64,000 nucleotides of DNA, taken from Streptomyces sp. NBC_00659. GTDB lineage: Bacteria > Actinomycetota > Actinomycetes > Streptomycetales > Streptomycetaceae. Shown in pieces: positions 28,964 to 37,050 of the stretch. The DNA is taken from positions 5,084,001 through 5,148,000 of the forward strand of contig NZ_CP109031.1 in NCBI RefSeq assembly GCF_036226925.1, written 5' to 3'. Each line of letters begins with the position of its first letter. Positions within the stretch are counted from its first letter, which is position 1. The notes below the pieces were generated by a model. The model did no database searches. It was not told the DNA's origin and worked only from the letters and a program-made list of their open reading frames with translations. A program made the translations under genes and the position numbers.

Positions 28964-29404
28964 ATGGCAACGGGCGATGCTCTTTCCACCCACGTCTTCG
29001 GCGTGCAGCTCGGCGGCTATCTGGTCGAGTCGATCCAGGAGATCAGCGGACTGACCGTCGAGGAGGAGGTCGTCGAGGTCAAGCAGGTCAGCGCGGAGGG
29101 CAAGCAGATCATCCGCAAGCAGCCCGGCGCCCGGCAGGCAGGTGAGATCACGATCACCCGGGGACTCGACCAGAGCAGCGAGTTCACCAAGTGGATCAAG
29201 GAGACCCTGAACAACGGCGCCGTGAACTCCGCGCGGCAGAACCTCACCATCGAGATCAAGGACACCGAGGGCAACACGGTCCGCCGTATCCAGCTGATGC
29301 AGGGCTGGGCCTCCAAGTGGGAGGGCCCGTCCCTGAAGGCGGGCGAGTCGTCTCCGGCCACCGAGTCGGTCACGATCGTGTTCGAGGAGATCATCGTCGA
29401 ATGA
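28964..29404 (+). CDS. cis1a: CIS inner tube protein 1
   Basis: 146 residues. VFGVQLGGYLVESIQEISGL, KQVSAEGKQIIRKQPG, ITITRGLDQSSEFTKWI and the ending VTIVFEEIIVE are typical of T4 gp19-like tail tube proteins (Afp1 family). It stacks as hexamers inside the sheath. GGAAAGGTGA precedes the start. It overlaps the next gene by 4 bp. The short gap from the sheath gene contains an A-rich loop flanked by CGGGTC/GACCCG. Confidence 0.92.
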   Translation: MATGDALSTHVFGVQLGGYLVESIQEISGLTVEEEVVEVKQVSAEGKQIIRKQPGARQAGEITITRGLDQSSEFTKWIKETLNNGAVNSARQNLTIEIKDTEGNTVRRIQLMQGWASKWEGPSLKAGESSPATESVTIVFEEIIVE

Positions 29405-29895
29405 GGCGTCGTACGGTGACGGCGGGCAACCTGGAGGAGATCCTCCAGGCGACGGAGCCCGCCCAGACGTCGGAGCGGGCGGCGGCACCTCCCGCCGCCG
29501 CTCCGCCGCGCCGCGAGGACCACGGGCTGCGCACCGAGTTCGAGTTCGAGCTGCCGCGCGGGTACGTCGACGAGGCGGGCACGGTGCACCGCCACGGCTC
29601 GATGCGCCTGGCCACGGCCCGTGACGAACTGCGGCCGCAGATCGACCTGCGGGTCAAGGAGAACCCGGCGTACCTGAGCGTGGTGCTGCTGAGCCAGGTG
29701 ATCACCCGGATCGGCTCGATCAGCGATGTGCACGCCGGGATCGTGGAGCGGATGTACGCCACCGACGTCGCCTTCCTCCAGGACTTCTACCGCCGGGTCA
29801 ACAGCGAGGGCCACACCCGTGCGGCGGTGACCTGTCCGCACTGCGAGGGTGGCTTCGAGGTCGACCTCTCGGGTGGGCGCCTGGGGGAATCGTGA
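29401..29895 (+). CDS. CIS tail-assembly-chaperone-like protein with CxxC
   Basis: 164 residues from an ATG overlapping the tube gene. The N-terminal ~40 residues are variable. The core (LRTEFEFELPRGYVDEAG; GSMRLATARDELRPQID; YLSVVLLSQVITRIGSI; LQDFYRRVN) resembles phage tail assembly proteins, and the C-terminus has a CPHC pair that could bind zinc with other ligands. Its place between the tube and DUF6760-like genes is conserved in eCIS-type loci. It probably aids tube or sheath assembly; not essential by any evidence here. Confidence 0.7.
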   Translation: MRRRTVTAGNLEEILQATEPAQTSERAAAPPAAAPPRREDHGLRTEFEFELPRGYVDEAGTVHRHGSMRLATARDELRPQIDLRVKENPAYLSVVLLSQVITRIGSISDVHAGIVERMYATDVAFLQDFYRRVNSEGHTRAAVTCPHCEGGFEVDLSGGRLGES

Positions 29896-30050
29896 CGTAC
29901 GCCCTTCCCCGGCTCCGGGAGGAGATCGCGTACATCGCCTACCACTTCCACTGGCGGCGCGAGGAGATCCTCGACCTGACCCACGACGAGCGCCGGCAGT
30001 GGGTGGCGGAGATCGCCCGTATCAACACCCGTGTGAACGAAGGCGGTTGA
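29892..30050 (+). CDS. DUF6760-like small CIS protein
   Basis: A 52-residue frame starting at a GTG overlapping the previous stop: YALPRLREEIAYIAYHFHW, then REEILDLTHDERRQWVAEIA. The aromatic/acidic pattern matches the tiny DUF6760-like proteins that follow the assembly-chaperone gene in phage and eCIS loci. It is short, but the translational coupling and clear coding bias support it. Function unknown. Confidence 0.75.
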   Translation: MTYALPRLREEIAYIAYHFHWRREEILDLTHDERRQWVAEIARINTRVNEGG

Positions 30051-30054
30051 GCAC

Positions 30055-33000
30055 ATGGCATGGCGGGACAGGCTGCGCCGCCGGGCCGCCGCGCCGGACG
30101 TCGCGGGCCCCGGGTCGCCGGTCGCGCCCGGCACCCCGGGTCCGTCCGTGACCGGCACCCCGGGGCCGTCCGCGGGCGGCGACCCGGGCTCCGCCGTGCC
30201 CGGCGACTGGGACGGCGGCTGGCGCCGCACCGCCGCGCCGGAACTCACCGTGTCCCGCGCCCCGTTGGGCGTCAGTGACGGTCTCGCCTTCCGTGCGGGC
30301 CTCGCCGCCTGGCAGAACCCGTCCTTCGACGCCGGCCTCGGCCACGCCCTGCTGCCCACCGCCCCGGCCGGCCTGGTGAGCGGCGTCACGCGCCCGGCCG
30401 CCGCCCCGCGGCACACCCACAGCGCCGGGGGCCCGCTGCTGCTCCGGGCACTGCGTCCGGAGGGGGCGGACTGGCCGGGGGAGAGCGAGGGCACGGCGGC
30501 CGCGCCGGCAACCCAGGTCTCACGCCGGACACGTCCGGGCGCGCGGTCATCCGGCCCGGCACCCCTCGCGCGGTCATCCGGCCCGGCACCCCTGGGGGAC
30601 CGTTCCGGCGACAACAGCACTGCGGGGAAAGGCCGTCCGGGCGACGCCGGGCGGGCCCGCGGCCTCACGTCCGCGCATTCGCCCGCCGTGCTCTCCTCGG
30701 CGCCTCCGGCTGCCCGACCCTCCGCGCGGCCGGACGCCGGCCCGGTGGTGACGCCGGCAGCTCCCGCGACTCCGCTGGTACGACGTGTGGCGGTGGTCCC
30801 GCCCGCGGCTGCCGACGGGGCCATGGCCCGGCCCGCCGCCAGGACCCGGCCCGCCCCGGCCGAGCCGTCCCCTCAACCGTCCGGTTCCGGGGGCCGTACG
30901 CCTTCCGGACCGGCCGTCCAACGCGCCGCAGCGCGGCCACAGCCCGCCGGGGGAGCCGGGCAGTCGGAGGCATCCCGTGCCGCCGGCTCCGACGTGTCCC
31001 ACCCGGCTGTCCGGCTCCGCCCGGTGGGGCCCGCGCTGACCGTCGCCCGGCGCCCCGCCGGACCCGCGCGCCGGGTTCCCGCCCTGCGGCCCGCCGCCGC
31101 ACCGGCGCCCGCGTCCGGCAGCGCCACCGCACCGGCGCCCGGCAGCGCCACCACCCCCGACCCACCCGGCCCGGCGTCCGCCCCCGTGCAGCGCGCCGCC
31201 ACGCGCGAGGCCGGCCGGGGGCCGCTCGGCGCCCCGCTGAGTGAACTGCCCTCCACGGCGACACCGTTGCCGCAGGGCACCCCCGCGTCCGGAGCCGGAT
31301 CCGCGACCGGTCCGGCGCTGCCCGTCGTCCAGCGCCAGGCGGAAGGCGGGAGCGGCACTCCGGGACCGTACGACGCCGGTACGAGGGCGGCGCCCGCCGT
31401 CCCGCGCCGGACCCCCGACCCCGGCAACCGCGGGGCACGCGCGCGTGGCGGCCTCGGTGCGCCACTGTCCGCGCTGCCGCCGAGCGCCGAGGTGCCCGGT
31501 ACCGCCGCGTCCGGTGCCCGAGCCTCCCGTCGTCCGGACATCCAGCGCGCTACGACACCTCAGGCCCCGGGGTCCGGTGCCGCTCCGGCGCCGCCCACGC
31601 CGGATCGCGACCGGACGCCCGCCGAGGCCGCACCCCGCACGCCGGGCGCGCCGTTGCTGGGGACGGGCGACGTCCAACGCCGCCTCGCGAACCCGTCCGC
31701 CACCGGGGGCACCATGCCGCCCGGCCCCGCGGACCACGGAAACGGGCCCGCCACACCGCTGGTGACGGCGTCCGCAGCCGCCCCGGCCCGCGGTCCGGCA
31801 GGCGCCGCAGGCATGGAAGGCCCGGCCGGGAACGTGCCACGACCCGGCACGACGTCCGGCGGGCAGCAGCTCCAGGGCCCCTCCGCTCCGGGCCCGGTCG
31901 TCGTCGCCCGGGCCGTGGCCGACGGCACCGGGGGCGGCCGGGCTCCCGGCGGGTCGGGCGCCGACGGGCGACGGCCCCGAGACGCCGCCGTCCAGGGCCG
32001 TGCCGCCCAGGGCCCGGCCGTCGTCGCGCGGGCGACGGCCGAAGGCACGGGAGCCGGCTCCGGCTCCGGCAGGCACCGGTCGCAGGGCCCCGCTGCCCCG
32101 ACTCCGGTCGTCGTCGCCCGGGCCGTGGCCCGAGGCACCGGAGGCGCCGGGCCCTCCGGCCCGGCAGGCCCGCACGGGCTCCCCGTGACCCGCTCCACGG
32201 CGCACTCCGCCCCGTCGGCACCCCGCACCCTCTCGCTGCTGGCCGAGCGTCGGCTCACCCTGAACACCCGTGCCCCGGAAGGGGTGGCACAGCCCGCCGT
32301 CTCCCGCTCCGGCGGCCGCCCCGTGGTGGCGGCGCGCTGGCCCGGCGCACCGGCCGCGCCCCGGAGCGACTCCGAGCCGCCCGCGCGCCGGTCCGGCACC
32401 TCGGTGCCCTCGCCGGGCGGCCCCGGGACCCCCGCACGCCCGGCGCCCGGCCCGTCCTCCCTCGCCCCGGCCACACCGCAGGTCCAGCGGGCAGCAGCTC
32501 CGTACCACCCCGGACCGGAGGGTTCGGGCGTGCCGACGGCCGGCTCCCCGGCCCCCGTTCAGCGCGTCCCGGTCGTCCGGCCCGCGCCGCCCCGCCAGGG
32601 GCCGGCCGCCCCGGTCGCCGCCGTACCGGCGAGGCCCCTGCCGGTGACCGGCCCGCAGGCGCCGCCGCTCGCGGACCGTCCGCCGGCCGGCTCGGCACCG
32701 GGAGGTGCTGTCCCCGTGGTCCGGCCGAGGACCTTTACGACGGCCGGCGGGACCGGCGAGGCGGCACTCGCGGTGCAGCGCGACGCACGCGGCCGCCCGC
32801 GGTCGTCCTCCGCGCCCCCCGCACCACCGACAGGCGCACCGGCCAAGGAGGTTCCGGCGCCCGGCCGGAAGCGGTCGTCGTCCGTGTCCTCCGCGGCCCC
32901 CGCGTCGGCCACGTCGTCCGCCGCCTCCGGCAAGAACGCGGCCCGCCGCACCGAGACACCCCAGGACGACCCCGGCCTGGACCTGGACGACCTGGCGCGC

Positions 33001-33090
33001 CGCCTGCTCGACCCGATGGCCCGGCTGCTGCGCACCGAGCTGCGCCGCGGCCGGGACCGCACGGGCCGCCCCTACGACGGACGCCGCTGA
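30055..33090 (+). CDS. Long disordered Pro/Ala-rich CIS protein with VQR motifs
   Basis: 1011 residues. Residues 1-115 contain the only ordered-looking part (WRRTAAPELTVSRAPLGVSD, FRAGLAAWQNPSFDAGLGHA). Residues ~120-970 are Pro/Ala/Gly/Thr-rich and predicted disordered, with eight VQR/IQR tripeptides and three related VVVARAVA-type repeats around residues 620-700. The C-terminus is a short charged helix (LDDLARRLLDPMARLLRTEL). It lies between the two tube genes, coupled to DUF6760 by a 4-base gap. A tape-measure, tether or cargo-adaptor role is possible; none is shown by sequence. Unusually GC-rich. Confidence 0.75.
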   Translation: MAWRDRLRRRAAAPDVAGPGSPVAPGTPGPSVTGTPGPSAGGDPGSAVPGDWDGGWRRTAAPELTVSRAPLGVSDGLAFRAGLAAWQNPSFDAGLGHALLPTAPAGLVSGVTRPAAAPRHTHSAGGPLLLRALRPEGADWPGESEGTAAAPATQVSRRTRPGARSSGPAPLARSSGPAPLGDRSGDNSTAGKGRPGDAGRARGLTSAHSPAVLSSAPPAARPSARPDAGPVVTPAAPATPLVRRVAVVPPAAADGAMARPAARTRPAPAEPSPQPSGSGGRTPSGPAVQRAAARPQPAGGAGQSEASRAAGSDVSHPAVRLRPVGPALTVARRPAGPARRVPALRPAAAPAPASGSATAPAPGSATTPDPPGPASAPVQRAATREAGRGPLGAPLSELPSTATPLPQGTPASGAGSATGPALPVVQRQAEGGSGTPGPYDAGTRAAPAVPRRTPDPGNRGARARGGLGAPLSALPPSAEVPGTAASGARASRRPDIQRATTPQAPGSGAAPAPPTPDRDRTPAEAAPRTPGAPLLGTGDVQRRLANPSATGGTMPPGPADHGNGPATPLVTASAAAPARGPAGAAGMEGPAGNVPRPGTTSGGQQLQGPSAPGPVVVARAVADGTGGGRAPGGSGADGRRPRDAAVQGRAAQGPAVVARATAEGTGAGSGSGRHRSQGPAAPTPVVVARAVARGTGGAGPSGPAGPHGLPVTRSTAHSAPSAPRTLSLLAERRLTLNTRAPEGVAQPAVSRSGGRPVVAARWPGAPAAPRSDSEPPARRSGTSVPSPGGPGTPARPAPGPSSLAPATPQVQRAAAPYHPGPEGSGVPTAGSPAPVQRVPVVRPAPPRQGPAAPVAAVPARPLPVTGPQAPPLADRPPAGSAPGGAVPVVRPRTFTTAGGTGEAALAVQRDARGRPRSSSAPPAPPTGAPAKEVPAPGRKRSSSVSSAAPASATSSAASGKNAARRTETPQDDPGLDLDDLARRLLDPMARLLRTELRRGRDRTGRPYDGRR

Positions 33091-33113
33091 GAGCCGGAAC
33101 GGATGACGGACGA

Positions 33114-33539
33114 ATGACGGACAACATTTTCGCGACGAGCGTGTTCTTCCGGCTCGCGATCGGCGGCAACGACCTGGGCGCCTTCCACACCTGCTCCGGC
33201 ATGGGCGCCGAGGTGGAGATGGAGAGCTACGCCGAGGGCGGCAACAACGGCTTCACCTGGCAACTGCCCGGACGCGTGACCTGGTCGAACATCACGCTCA
33301 CCCGGCCGGTCACCGCCGACACGGCGAAGATCGCCCGCTGGCTCGACGAGACGCTGAAGCGGGTGGAGCCCAAGGACGGCGAGATCGTGGCCCTGAAACC
33401 GGACCTGACGAAGATCATCAGCTGGCAGGTGTTCGGGATCGTCCCGGTGCGCTGGCAGGGGCCGTCCTTCGACCCCGCCAGTTCGCAGGCCGCGGTGGAG
33501 ACCCTGGAGATCGCCCACGAGGGGCTGCGCCCGTCCTGA
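33114..33539 (+). CDS. cis1b: CIS inner tube protein 2 (tube initiator type)
   Basis: 141 residues: IFATSVFFRLAIGGNDLGAFHTCSGMGAEVEMESYAEGGNN and ETLEIAHEGL are typical of the second, Afp5-like tube paralogue, which usually forms the first ring on the spike. It is clearly diverged from the tube at 28964 but has the same fold pattern. It immediately precedes the LysM hub gene, consistent with a tube-to-baseplate adaptor. Confidence 0.88.
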   Translation: MTDNIFATSVFFRLAIGGNDLGAFHTCSGMGAEVEMESYAEGGNNGFTWQLPGRVTWSNITLTRPVTADTAKIARWLDETLKRVEPKDGEIVALKPDLTKIISWQVFGIVPVRWQGPSFDPASSQAAVETLEIAHEGLRPS

Positions 33540-33597
33540 CACGCCCTCATCAACCAGTTCCCCAGCACGTATCGGCCCCCGGAAAGGAGGTCCCGCC

Positions 33598-34317
33598 ATG
33601 TCATCAGCGCGCGCCAGTCGGGCCAGGGCCAAGCTGACCCTGAAGGAGCCCCCGGCGTCGGTCGGCGCGAAGCCCGGCGGGACCGTCGCACAGCTCGACC
33701 TCCAGTTCAACCCCTCCACCCTGCAGCTGAGCAAGACCACCGAGTGGCGGCGCTCCCCGTCCCGGATGGCGGGGCAGTCGGCACTGCCCGAGTTCGTCGG
33801 CAGCGGCCCGCGCACGCTGAGCCTCGAGGTGTTCCTGGACGCCACCGCCCGACACGACAACTCGGTGGAGCAGGCGGTGGAGAAGCTGATGAAGGCGTGC
33901 GTGCCGACCCCGGCCAGCCTGGGCCGCAAGAAGCCGGCGAGCCCGTGGGTCCGGTTCACCTGGGGCACCGCCCGGACGACGTCGTTCGACGGGGTGCTCT
34001 CCAGCCTGTCGGTGTCGTACACGCTGTTCGACGTCGACGGCAGGCCGCTGCGGGCCACCTGCGCGCTGTCGATCGAGGAGGCGAGCGTCGACCCGCCGGG
34101 CCAGAACCCGACGTCCGGTTCGCGCACCGCCCGCAGTACGCACACCGTGGTGGCGGGCGACAGCCTGGCCATGCTGGCCTGGCGGGAGTACGGCGACGCG
34201 ACGGCCTGGCGGGTCATCGCGGAGGCGAACGGAATCGACGACCCGATGGCGCTCGCGCCCGGCACCGAACTGGTGGTGCCGGGGCTGCAGGACGCGGACG
34301 GTGAGGAGGAGCGATGA
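33598..34317 (+). CDS. cis7: CIS baseplate hub protein with LysM domain (Cis7)
   Basis: 239 residues. The N-terminal domain (VAQLDLQFNPSTLQLSKTTEWRRS; LSLEVFLDAT) resembles the Afp7/gp53-type hub. Residues ~180-230 are a LysM module (THTVVAGDSLAMLAWREYGDATAWRVIAEANGI ... LVVPGL). LysM here binds neighbouring baseplate parts rather than necessarily peptidoglycan. GGAAAGGAGG lies directly upstream. It overlaps the spike gene by 4 bp. Confidence 0.9.
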   Translation: MSSARASRARAKLTLKEPPASVGAKPGGTVAQLDLQFNPSTLQLSKTTEWRRSPSRMAGQSALPEFVGSGPRTLSLEVFLDATARHDNSVEQAVEKLMKACVPTPASLGRKKPASPWVRFTWGTARTTSFDGVLSSLSVSYTLFDVDGRPLRATCALSIEEASVDPPGQNPTSGSRTARSTHTVVAGDSLAMLAWREYGDATAWRVIAEANGIDDPMALAPGTELVVPGLQDADGEEER

Positions 34318-36137
34318 CCGCCGAGGCAAGGGGCCGGTTGTTCGCGGCGGACCCCGTGGTGGAGACACCCGGCGAACTTCCGCAGATCTGGGCGGCCCAG
34401 CTGGTGAGCTGTGTGGTGGACGAGAACGTGGGCCTGCCCGACGCGGCACAGCTCACCTTCCGCGACCCCGACCACGAGTTCCTGCAGGCGACGGGCATCA
34501 CCATCGGCACCCCGCTGAAGGTGTCGGTGGTGACCGTGTCCGGGCAGGCGCGCGAGCTGCTGTTCAACGGCGAGGTGACGGGCCTCGAACTGGACCGGGA
34601 CAGCACGGGCTCGTTCACCGTGGTGCGCGCCTACTCCAAGGCGCACCGCCTCCAGCGGGGCCGCAAGGTGGTGGCGTACCGGAACATGACGGCGTCGGCG
34701 ATCGTCCGCAAGGTGGCCGCCGGGGCCGGGCTGGCCTGCGGCACCGTGCAGGCCGCGCCGGTCACCTACAAGCAGCTCTCGCAGGCGAACGTGTCCGACT
34801 GGGATTTCCTGCAGTTCCTGGCGGGGGAGAGCGGCGCGCTGGTGCGCGTCGACGACAAGGGGCTGCTCCAGTTCACCAAGCCGGTCAAGGCGTCCGGCGC
34901 GCCCGCGCCGTCGACCTCGTCGTCCCGCAACCCGATGGTGCTGGAGTACGGGGCGAACCTGCTCGCGCTGCGGGCCTCGCTGTCGGCGGCGGACGGGGCG
35001 TCGCAGGTGGAGGTGCGCGGCTGGGACGTCACCACCAAGAAGCCGCTGGTGTCCCGGCAGCCGTCGGTGACCAGTGACACGGTGGTTCCGGGCCTGAGCC
35101 CGGCGCTCGCCGCCGGCCGGTTCGGCAAGTCGGCGAAGCTGACCGTCGCGGACACCCCGTACCGCACCCTGTCCGAGACGACCGCGGTCGCGGACGCGGT
35201 GTCCGGTCAGGTCAGCGCCGGTTTCGGTGAGCTGGAGGCGGTGGCAGAGGGCAACCCGCAGCTGCGGGCGGGCAAGCCCGTGGCGCTCGGCAACGTCGGG
35301 CAGGCGTTCTCCGGCAAGTACACGGCGACGGCGGTGCAGCACGTCCTCGAACCGCACGGCGGGTACCGGACGACGGTGTGGGTGAGCGCCGGCCCGGACC
35401 GCTCCCTGACCGGCCTGGTGACCGGCGGCGGCGCGCCCGGCCGCGGCTCGCGCCTGCCGGGTCTGGCGATCGGCGTGGTGACGGACGTACGCGAGATCGG
35501 CGGCGCCGAGAACGGCTCGGTGAAGCTGAAGTTCCCCTGGCTGGACGACACTTACACCACCGACTGGGTGCGCACCGTGCAGTGGGGCGGCAAGGGCGGC
35601 GGAGGCGTGTTCAGCCCCGAGGTCAACGACGAGGTCCTGGTCGGGTTCGAACAGGGCCTGCTGGACAGCCCGTACGTCATCGGCGGGCTCTACAACGGCG
35701 TCGACAAGCCGTCGCCCCACAAGGTCCCGCTGATCGACAAGGGCACCGGAAAGGTCAACCGCCGCTCCATCGTGTCGCGTTCGGGGCACCGGATGGAGCT
35801 CCTGGACGCGAGGGCTCCGGGCCAGTCCGGCCTCAGGCTCGTGAGCGGTGACGAGCGCCTCGAAGTGAGCCTCGACCAACGGAGGGGCCGGATCGAGCTG
35901 ACGGTGTACGCCGGGAAGGGCCGGCAGCCCCTCACCTCCGTCCTGCTCGACAAGAAGGGCATCACCCTGGACGCGGGACGGGGCGACGTGAGCATCTCGG
36001 GCGCGAACGTGGACATCCAGGGCCGGGTCGGCGTGAAGATCGGCGGCCGCAGGGTGAGCGTCACCGGCAGCTCGGACGTCACCGTCGACGGCGGTCTGCT
36101 CGGCGTCCTCAAGGCCAAGCTCATCCGGATCAACTGA
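34314..36137 (+). CDS. cis8: CIS VgrG-like spike protein (Cis8)
   Basis: 607 residues. The N-terminal half is gpD/gp27-like (VVRAYSKAHRLQRGRK, YKQLSQANVSDWDFLQFLAGESGA). An OB-fold region (IGVVTDVREIGGAENGSVKLKFPWLDDTYTTDWVR) follows, with QWGGKGGGGVFSPEVNDEVLVGFEQG, then a beta-helical C-terminal needle (DVSISGANVDIQGRVGVKIGGR; VTVDGG). This is the Rhs/VgrG plan of gp27-gp5 fused spikes. It carries the PAAR tip encoded next. No extra C-terminal effector domain is seen. Confidence 0.93.
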   Translation: MTAEARGRLFAADPVVETPGELPQIWAAQLVSCVVDENVGLPDAAQLTFRDPDHEFLQATGITIGTPLKVSVVTVSGQARELLFNGEVTGLELDRDSTGSFTVVRAYSKAHRLQRGRKVVAYRNMTASAIVRKVAAGAGLACGTVQAAPVTYKQLSQANVSDWDFLQFLAGESGALVRVDDKGLLQFTKPVKASGAPAPSTSSSRNPMVLEYGANLLALRASLSAADGASQVEVRGWDVTTKKPLVSRQPSVTSDTVVPGLSPALAAGRFGKSAKLTVADTPYRTLSETTAVADAVSGQVSAGFGELEAVAEGNPQLRAGKPVALGNVGQAFSGKYTATAVQHVLEPHGGYRTTVWVSAGPDRSLTGLVTGGGAPGRGSRLPGLAIGVVTDVREIGGAENGSVKLKFPWLDDTYTTDWVRTVQWGGKGGGGVFSPEVNDEVLVGFEQGLLDSPYVIGGLYNGVDKPSPHKVPLIDKGTGKVNRRSIVSRSGHRMELLDARAPGQSGLRLVSGDERLEVSLDQRRGRIELTVYAGKGRQPLTSVLLDKKGITLDAGRGDVSISGANVDIQGRVGVKIGGRRVSVTGSSDVTVDGGLLGVLKAKLIRIN

Positions 36138-36186
36138 GGCTCGACACCGTGACCAGCGAATGAGGATCGACACCGTGACCAGCGAA
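36135..36186 (+). repeat. 26-bp tandem duplication between spike and PAAR genes
   Basis: Two 26-bp copies (36135-36160, 36161-36186; one mismatch). The first includes the TGA of the spike gene; the second ends at the AAGGAG of the PAAR gene. It lengthens the spacer without touching either frame. Confidence 0.9.
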
Positions 36187-36197
36187 AGGAGCACCGC

Positions 36198-36515
36198 ATG
36201 CCGGCCGCAGCCCGTACCGGTGACCCCACCAACCACGGCGGCGTGATCGCCACCCCGCCGCCCGGCGCCGCCGCGGCGGTGGCCCGGGTGCTGATCGGCG
36301 GCCGTCCCGCCGCCGTCGTGGGCAGCCTGCACGCCTGCGTCATTCCCCCGCACGCGGCCCTGGGACCGGGCAACGTGATCATGCCCGACCCGGCCGGACT
36401 CGCCTCGGGCCAGGTCCTCATCGGCGGGCTGCCGGCCGCGCGGGCGCGCGACAAGACGACATGCGGCGCGATGATCGTGACCGGCGCCCTCAACGTCCTG
36501 ATCGGGGGCCTGTGA
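36198..36515 (+). CDS. cis10: CIS PAAR-like spike tip (Cis10)
   Basis: 105 residues with the PAAR pattern: AARTGDPTNHGG, RVLIGGRPAAVVGSLHACVIPPHAA, QVLIGGLPAARARDKTTCG, LNVLIGGL. His and Cys (H16, H48, C50, H55, C91 region) are positioned to bind the tip metal ion. The ATG has AAGGAG upstream. It sits directly after the spike gene, as expected. Confidence 0.92.
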   Translation: MPAAARTGDPTNHGGVIATPPPGAAAAVARVLIGGRPAAVVGSLHACVIPPHAALGPGNVIMPDPAGLASGQVLIGGLPAARARDKTTCGAMIVTGALNVLIGGL

Positions 36516-36631
36516 TGAGCGAGCGGTTCGATCGGCGTGGCTGTCCGCTCCCGTCGCGGGCCGGACGCCCCGCCCGCGGTGGCGTGGTCCTGCCCGGCGC
36601 TCCGGGCCTCCGGACGGGGAGCGTGTCATGA
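36515..36631 (+). pseudogene. 38-codon partial copy of the gp25-like gene start
   Basis: A short frame from an ATG at 36515 (overlapping the PAAR stop) to a TGA at 36629. Its first ~23 codons (MSERFDRRGCPLPSRAGRP) mirror the start of the next gene (MSDRFIGRGWAFPLRVGPT) in sequence and spacing. It appears to be a decayed duplication of the gene's 5' end; whether it is translated as a leader peptide is unknown. Confidence 0.65.
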
Positions 36632-37050
36632 GCGACCGGTTCATCGGCCGGGGCTGGGCGTTCCCGCTGCGGGTCGGGCCGACCGGCGGGATCGGCATGG
36701 TCGAACGGGAGCGGGAGATCGAGGAGGCGATCCGCCTGGTACTCGGCACCGCACCCGGCGAGCGCCCCATGCGCCCCGAGTTCGGCTGCGGCATCCACGA
36801 CTACGTCTTCGCCCCCGGCGACGGCGCCACCGCCGGACTCGTCGCACAGCAGGTGCGCGAGGCCCTGGAACGGTGGGAGCCGCGCATCGCGGTGGACGAC
36901 GTGGTGGTCGCCTACGACGCCGTCGAGGCCGGAACCCTCTACATCGACGTGCGCTACACCATGCGTTCCACCAACGACCGGCGCAACCTGGTCTTTCCCT
37001 TCTACACGATCCCCTCCGAGGAGGGGGCCGAGGAATTGGTCGCCGACTGA
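36628..37050 (+). CDS. cis9: CIS gp25-like baseplate protein (Cis9)
   Basis: 140 residues: GWAFPLRVGPTGGIGMVEREREIEEAIRLVLGTAPGERPMRPEFGCGIHDYVF is the classic GPW/gp25 signature, including the RPEFG motif. It joins sheath to baseplate and starts sheath polymerisation. The stop shares a base with the next gene's ATG (TGATG). Confidence 0.95.
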   Translation: MSDRFIGRGWAFPLRVGPTGGIGMVEREREIEEAIRLVLGTAPGERPMRPEFGCGIHDYVFAPGDGATAGLVAQQVREALERWEPRIAVDDVVVAYDAVEAGTLYIDVRYTMRSTNDRRNLVFPFYTIPSEEGAEELVAD

